Shown here: positions 13,879 to 15,277 of the stretch, piece by piece
Layout of the letters: every line of letters begins with the position of its first letter
Numbering within the stretch: position 1 is the first letter of the stretch
Source: Prevotella sp.
GTDB lineage: Bacteria > Bacteroidota > Bacteroidia > Bacteroidales > Bacteroidaceae
Assembly: GCA_003483565.1 (NCBI GenBank)
Contig: DMYZ01000288.1
Coordinates: 790 to 16,066 of the forward strand
Direction: 5' to 3'
DNA length: 15,277 bases
Position numbers and translations under genes: made by a program
Notes under the pieces: model-generated
Databases searched by the model: none
Seen by the model: only the letters and a program-made list of their open reading frames with translations
What the model was told of the DNA's origin: nothing

Positions 13879-15277
13879 ATGGTAAAAGCATTTGAAAATT
13901 TTGAAGTTTGGTTTGTTACCGGTGCTCAGCTTCTTTATGGAGGTGACGCTGTAAAACAAGTAGACGGACATTCCAAAGAAATGGTAGACGGCCTGAATAA
14001 TTCAGATATTCTTCCTATTAAGGTTGTATATAAAGGTACAGCAAACAGTTCTAAAGAGGTTGCTGACGTTATGTCACGTGCCAACATAGATGAAAAATGT
14101 ATTGGTGTCATCTGCTGGATGCATACTTTCTCGCCTGCCAAAATGTGGATCAAAGGCATGCAGATTCTTCGCAAGCCACTTCTTCACCTACATACGCAAT
14201 ATAACCAGAAGATCCCTTACGAGACTATGGATATGGACTTCATGAACCTGAATCAGAGTGCTCATGGTGACCGTGAATTTGCACACATCCTTTCTCGCCT
14301 ACGCAAGCCACGTAAAACAGTTATTGGCTATTGGAAAGACGAAAAGACCCAGAAACATATTGCAGTGTGGGAGCGCGTATGTGCAGGTGTTGCTGATGCC
14401 CAAGATTGTCTTATTATCCGTTTTGGTGATCAGATGAACAATGTGGCTGTTACAGATGGTGATAAAGTCGCTTTTGAACAGGTTTTAGGTTATCACGTAG
14501 ATTATGTACAATTCTCTACAGTACTGACTTATTTCGATAAGATCAAAGATGCAGATGTAGATGCACTTGTCCATGACGTATACTTCAAGGAATATGTCAT
14601 TACAGACAATCTGAAAGATGAAAATAGTATAGAATATAAAAAGATATGGAATGCTGCCAAAGCAGAACTGGCAATCCGTGCCGTGCTCAAAGCCTTTGGT
14701 GCCAAAGGATTCACTACGAACTTCGATGACCTTGGAGATGAGAACGTTGAAGAAACGGGTCATGGATTCGATCAGATTCCTGGACTTGCTTCACAGCGCC
14801 TTATGCACGACGGCTATGGATTCGGTGCAGAAGGTGATTGGAAGAGTGCCTGTCTCTATCGTACGACATGGTTTATGAGTCAAGGGCTTCCTAATGCAGG
14901 AACATCTTTCCTTGAAGACTATACCTTGAATTTCGATGGTGATAACACTTCTATCCTTGAGTCTCACATGCTGGAAGTTAACCCGGATATTTCAGAAGAA
15001 AAACCACGTCTGGAAGTGCACTTCCTCGGTATAGGTGTTCGCAAGACTCCTACTGCCCGTCTGGTATTTACTACTAAGCAGGGACATGGTGTTACTGCTA
15101 CGGTTGTAGATATGGGCAACCGCTTCCGTCTCATAGCCAACGATGTGAACCTGATCAAGAGTAAGCCACTGCCTAAACTTCCTGTAGCAAGTGCACTTTG
15201 GATTCCGGAACCAACCTTTGAAATAGGTGTAGGCTGCTGGATGAACGCAGGTGGCACACACCATTCTTGCTTCAGTT
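13879..15277 (+). CDS. araA: L-arabinose isomerase (partial, C-terminal end missing)
   Basis: AraA converts L-arabinose to L-ribulose using Mn2+ in the cytoplasm. The ATG at 13879 opens a frame of 466 codons without a stop, cut by the window edge; E. coli AraA has 500 residues, so only a few dozen should be missing. The N terminus EVWFVTGAQLLYG and WMHTFSPAKMWI (80-91) are typical. Active-site residues expected from E. coli AraA are all present: E318 (GFGAEGDWK), E346 (FLEDYTL), H363 (ESHMLEV) and H462 (GGTHHS). The leader is AT-rich without a Shine-Dalgarno sequence. The ribulokinase gene araB is not in the window and would be expected beyond it or elsewhere. Confidence 0.97.
   Translation, partial: MVKAFENFEVWFVTGAQLLYGGDAVKQVDGHSKEMVDGLNNSDILPIKVVYKGTANSSKEVADVMSRANIDEKCIGVICWMHTFSPAKMWIKGMQILRKPLLHLHTQYNQKIPYETMDMDFMNLNQSAHGDREFAHILSRLRKPRKTVIGYWKDEKTQKHIAVWERVCAGVADAQDCLIIRFGDQMNNVAVTDGDKVAFEQVLGYHVDYVQFSTVLTYFDKIKDADVDALVHDVYFKEYVITDNLKDENSIEYKKIWNAAKAELAIRAVLKAFGAKGFTTNFDDLGDENVEETGHGFDQIPGLASQRLMHDGYGFGAEGDWKSACLYRTTWFMSQGLPNAGTSFLEDYTLNFDGDNTSILESHMLEVNPDISEEKPRLEVHFLGIGVRKTPTARLVFTTKQGHGVTATVVDMGNRFRLIANDVNLIKSKPLPKLPVASALWIPEPTFEIGVGCWMNAGGTHHSCFS

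Noticed and set aside
14485..14763. Minus-strand open frames inside araA (also those inside galM, the permease and the symporter)
   Set aside because: They are antisense shadows of genes with complete active-site motifs and show no start context or recognisable domain.
1..15277. Mobile elements, CRISPR arrays, tRNA or rRNA genes, and defence or polysaccharide-utilisation (SusC/SusD) genes
   Set aside because: No transposase or integrase motifs, no spaced repeat arrays, no tRNA-like or rRNA-like sequence, and every sizeable frame is accounted for by housekeeping or sugar genes.

Overview
The window looks like chromosomal DNA of a gut or oral member of the Bacteroidales, most likely Prevotellaceae (Prevotella/Segatella-like). 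The reasons are: AT-rich coding sequence; starts preceded by A-rich leaders without Shine-Dalgarno sequences; promoters resembling the Bacteroidetes -7 element TAnnTTTG; an ABC-F protein of the type I recall from Bacteroides; and a NUDIX-type arabinose regulator inside an arabinose operon, an arrangement described in Bacteroides. The genus is inferred from remembered sequence resemblance, not from a search.

Layout. (1) 1-442, minus strand: the N-terminal part of an RluA-family pseudouridine synthase, cut by the window edge. (2) 443-512: a compact divergent promoter region with near-symmetric -7 boxes. (3) 513-4005, plus strand: an ABC-F ATPase followed by grpE and dnaJ (translation and protein-folding housekeeping), closed by a strong hairpin at 4018-4044. 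(4) 4068-5384: folC, starting only 23 bp after that hairpin and followed by its own hairpin. (5) 5482-9192: promoter, cytoplasmic aldose 1-epimerase (galM), FucP/GluP-type sugar permease and galactokinase (galK), a galactose uptake and entry operon ending in a terminator at 9223-9252. (6) 9259-15277: a regulatory region with direct and inverted repeats around a -7 box, then a lipoprotein aldose 1-epimerase, an SGLT-like sodium/sugar symporter, a NUDIX-type AraR-like regulator, araD and araA (araA runs off the right edge).

How the genes work together. In the galactose operon the permease brings in hexose, GalM interconverts the anomers and GalK phosphorylates alpha-galactose; galT and galE are not in the window. 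In the arabinose operon a membrane-anchored mutarotase, probably periplasmic, would act on sugar before uptake. The symporter imports the sugar. AraA converts L-arabinose to L-ribulose, a kinase outside the window (araB) would make L-ribulose 5-phosphate, and AraD converts that to D-xylulose 5-phosphate. The NUDIX-like regulator lacks the catalytic glutamates and most likely senses arabinose.

All real genes except the partial rluA-like gene lie on the plus strand. No intergenic gap exceeds about 190 bp. I saw no mobile element, CRISPR array, tRNA or rRNA. I did not find a clearly new biological system; the most interesting parts are the undescribed-looking repeats controlling the arabinose operon and a few structural oddities listed as findings.
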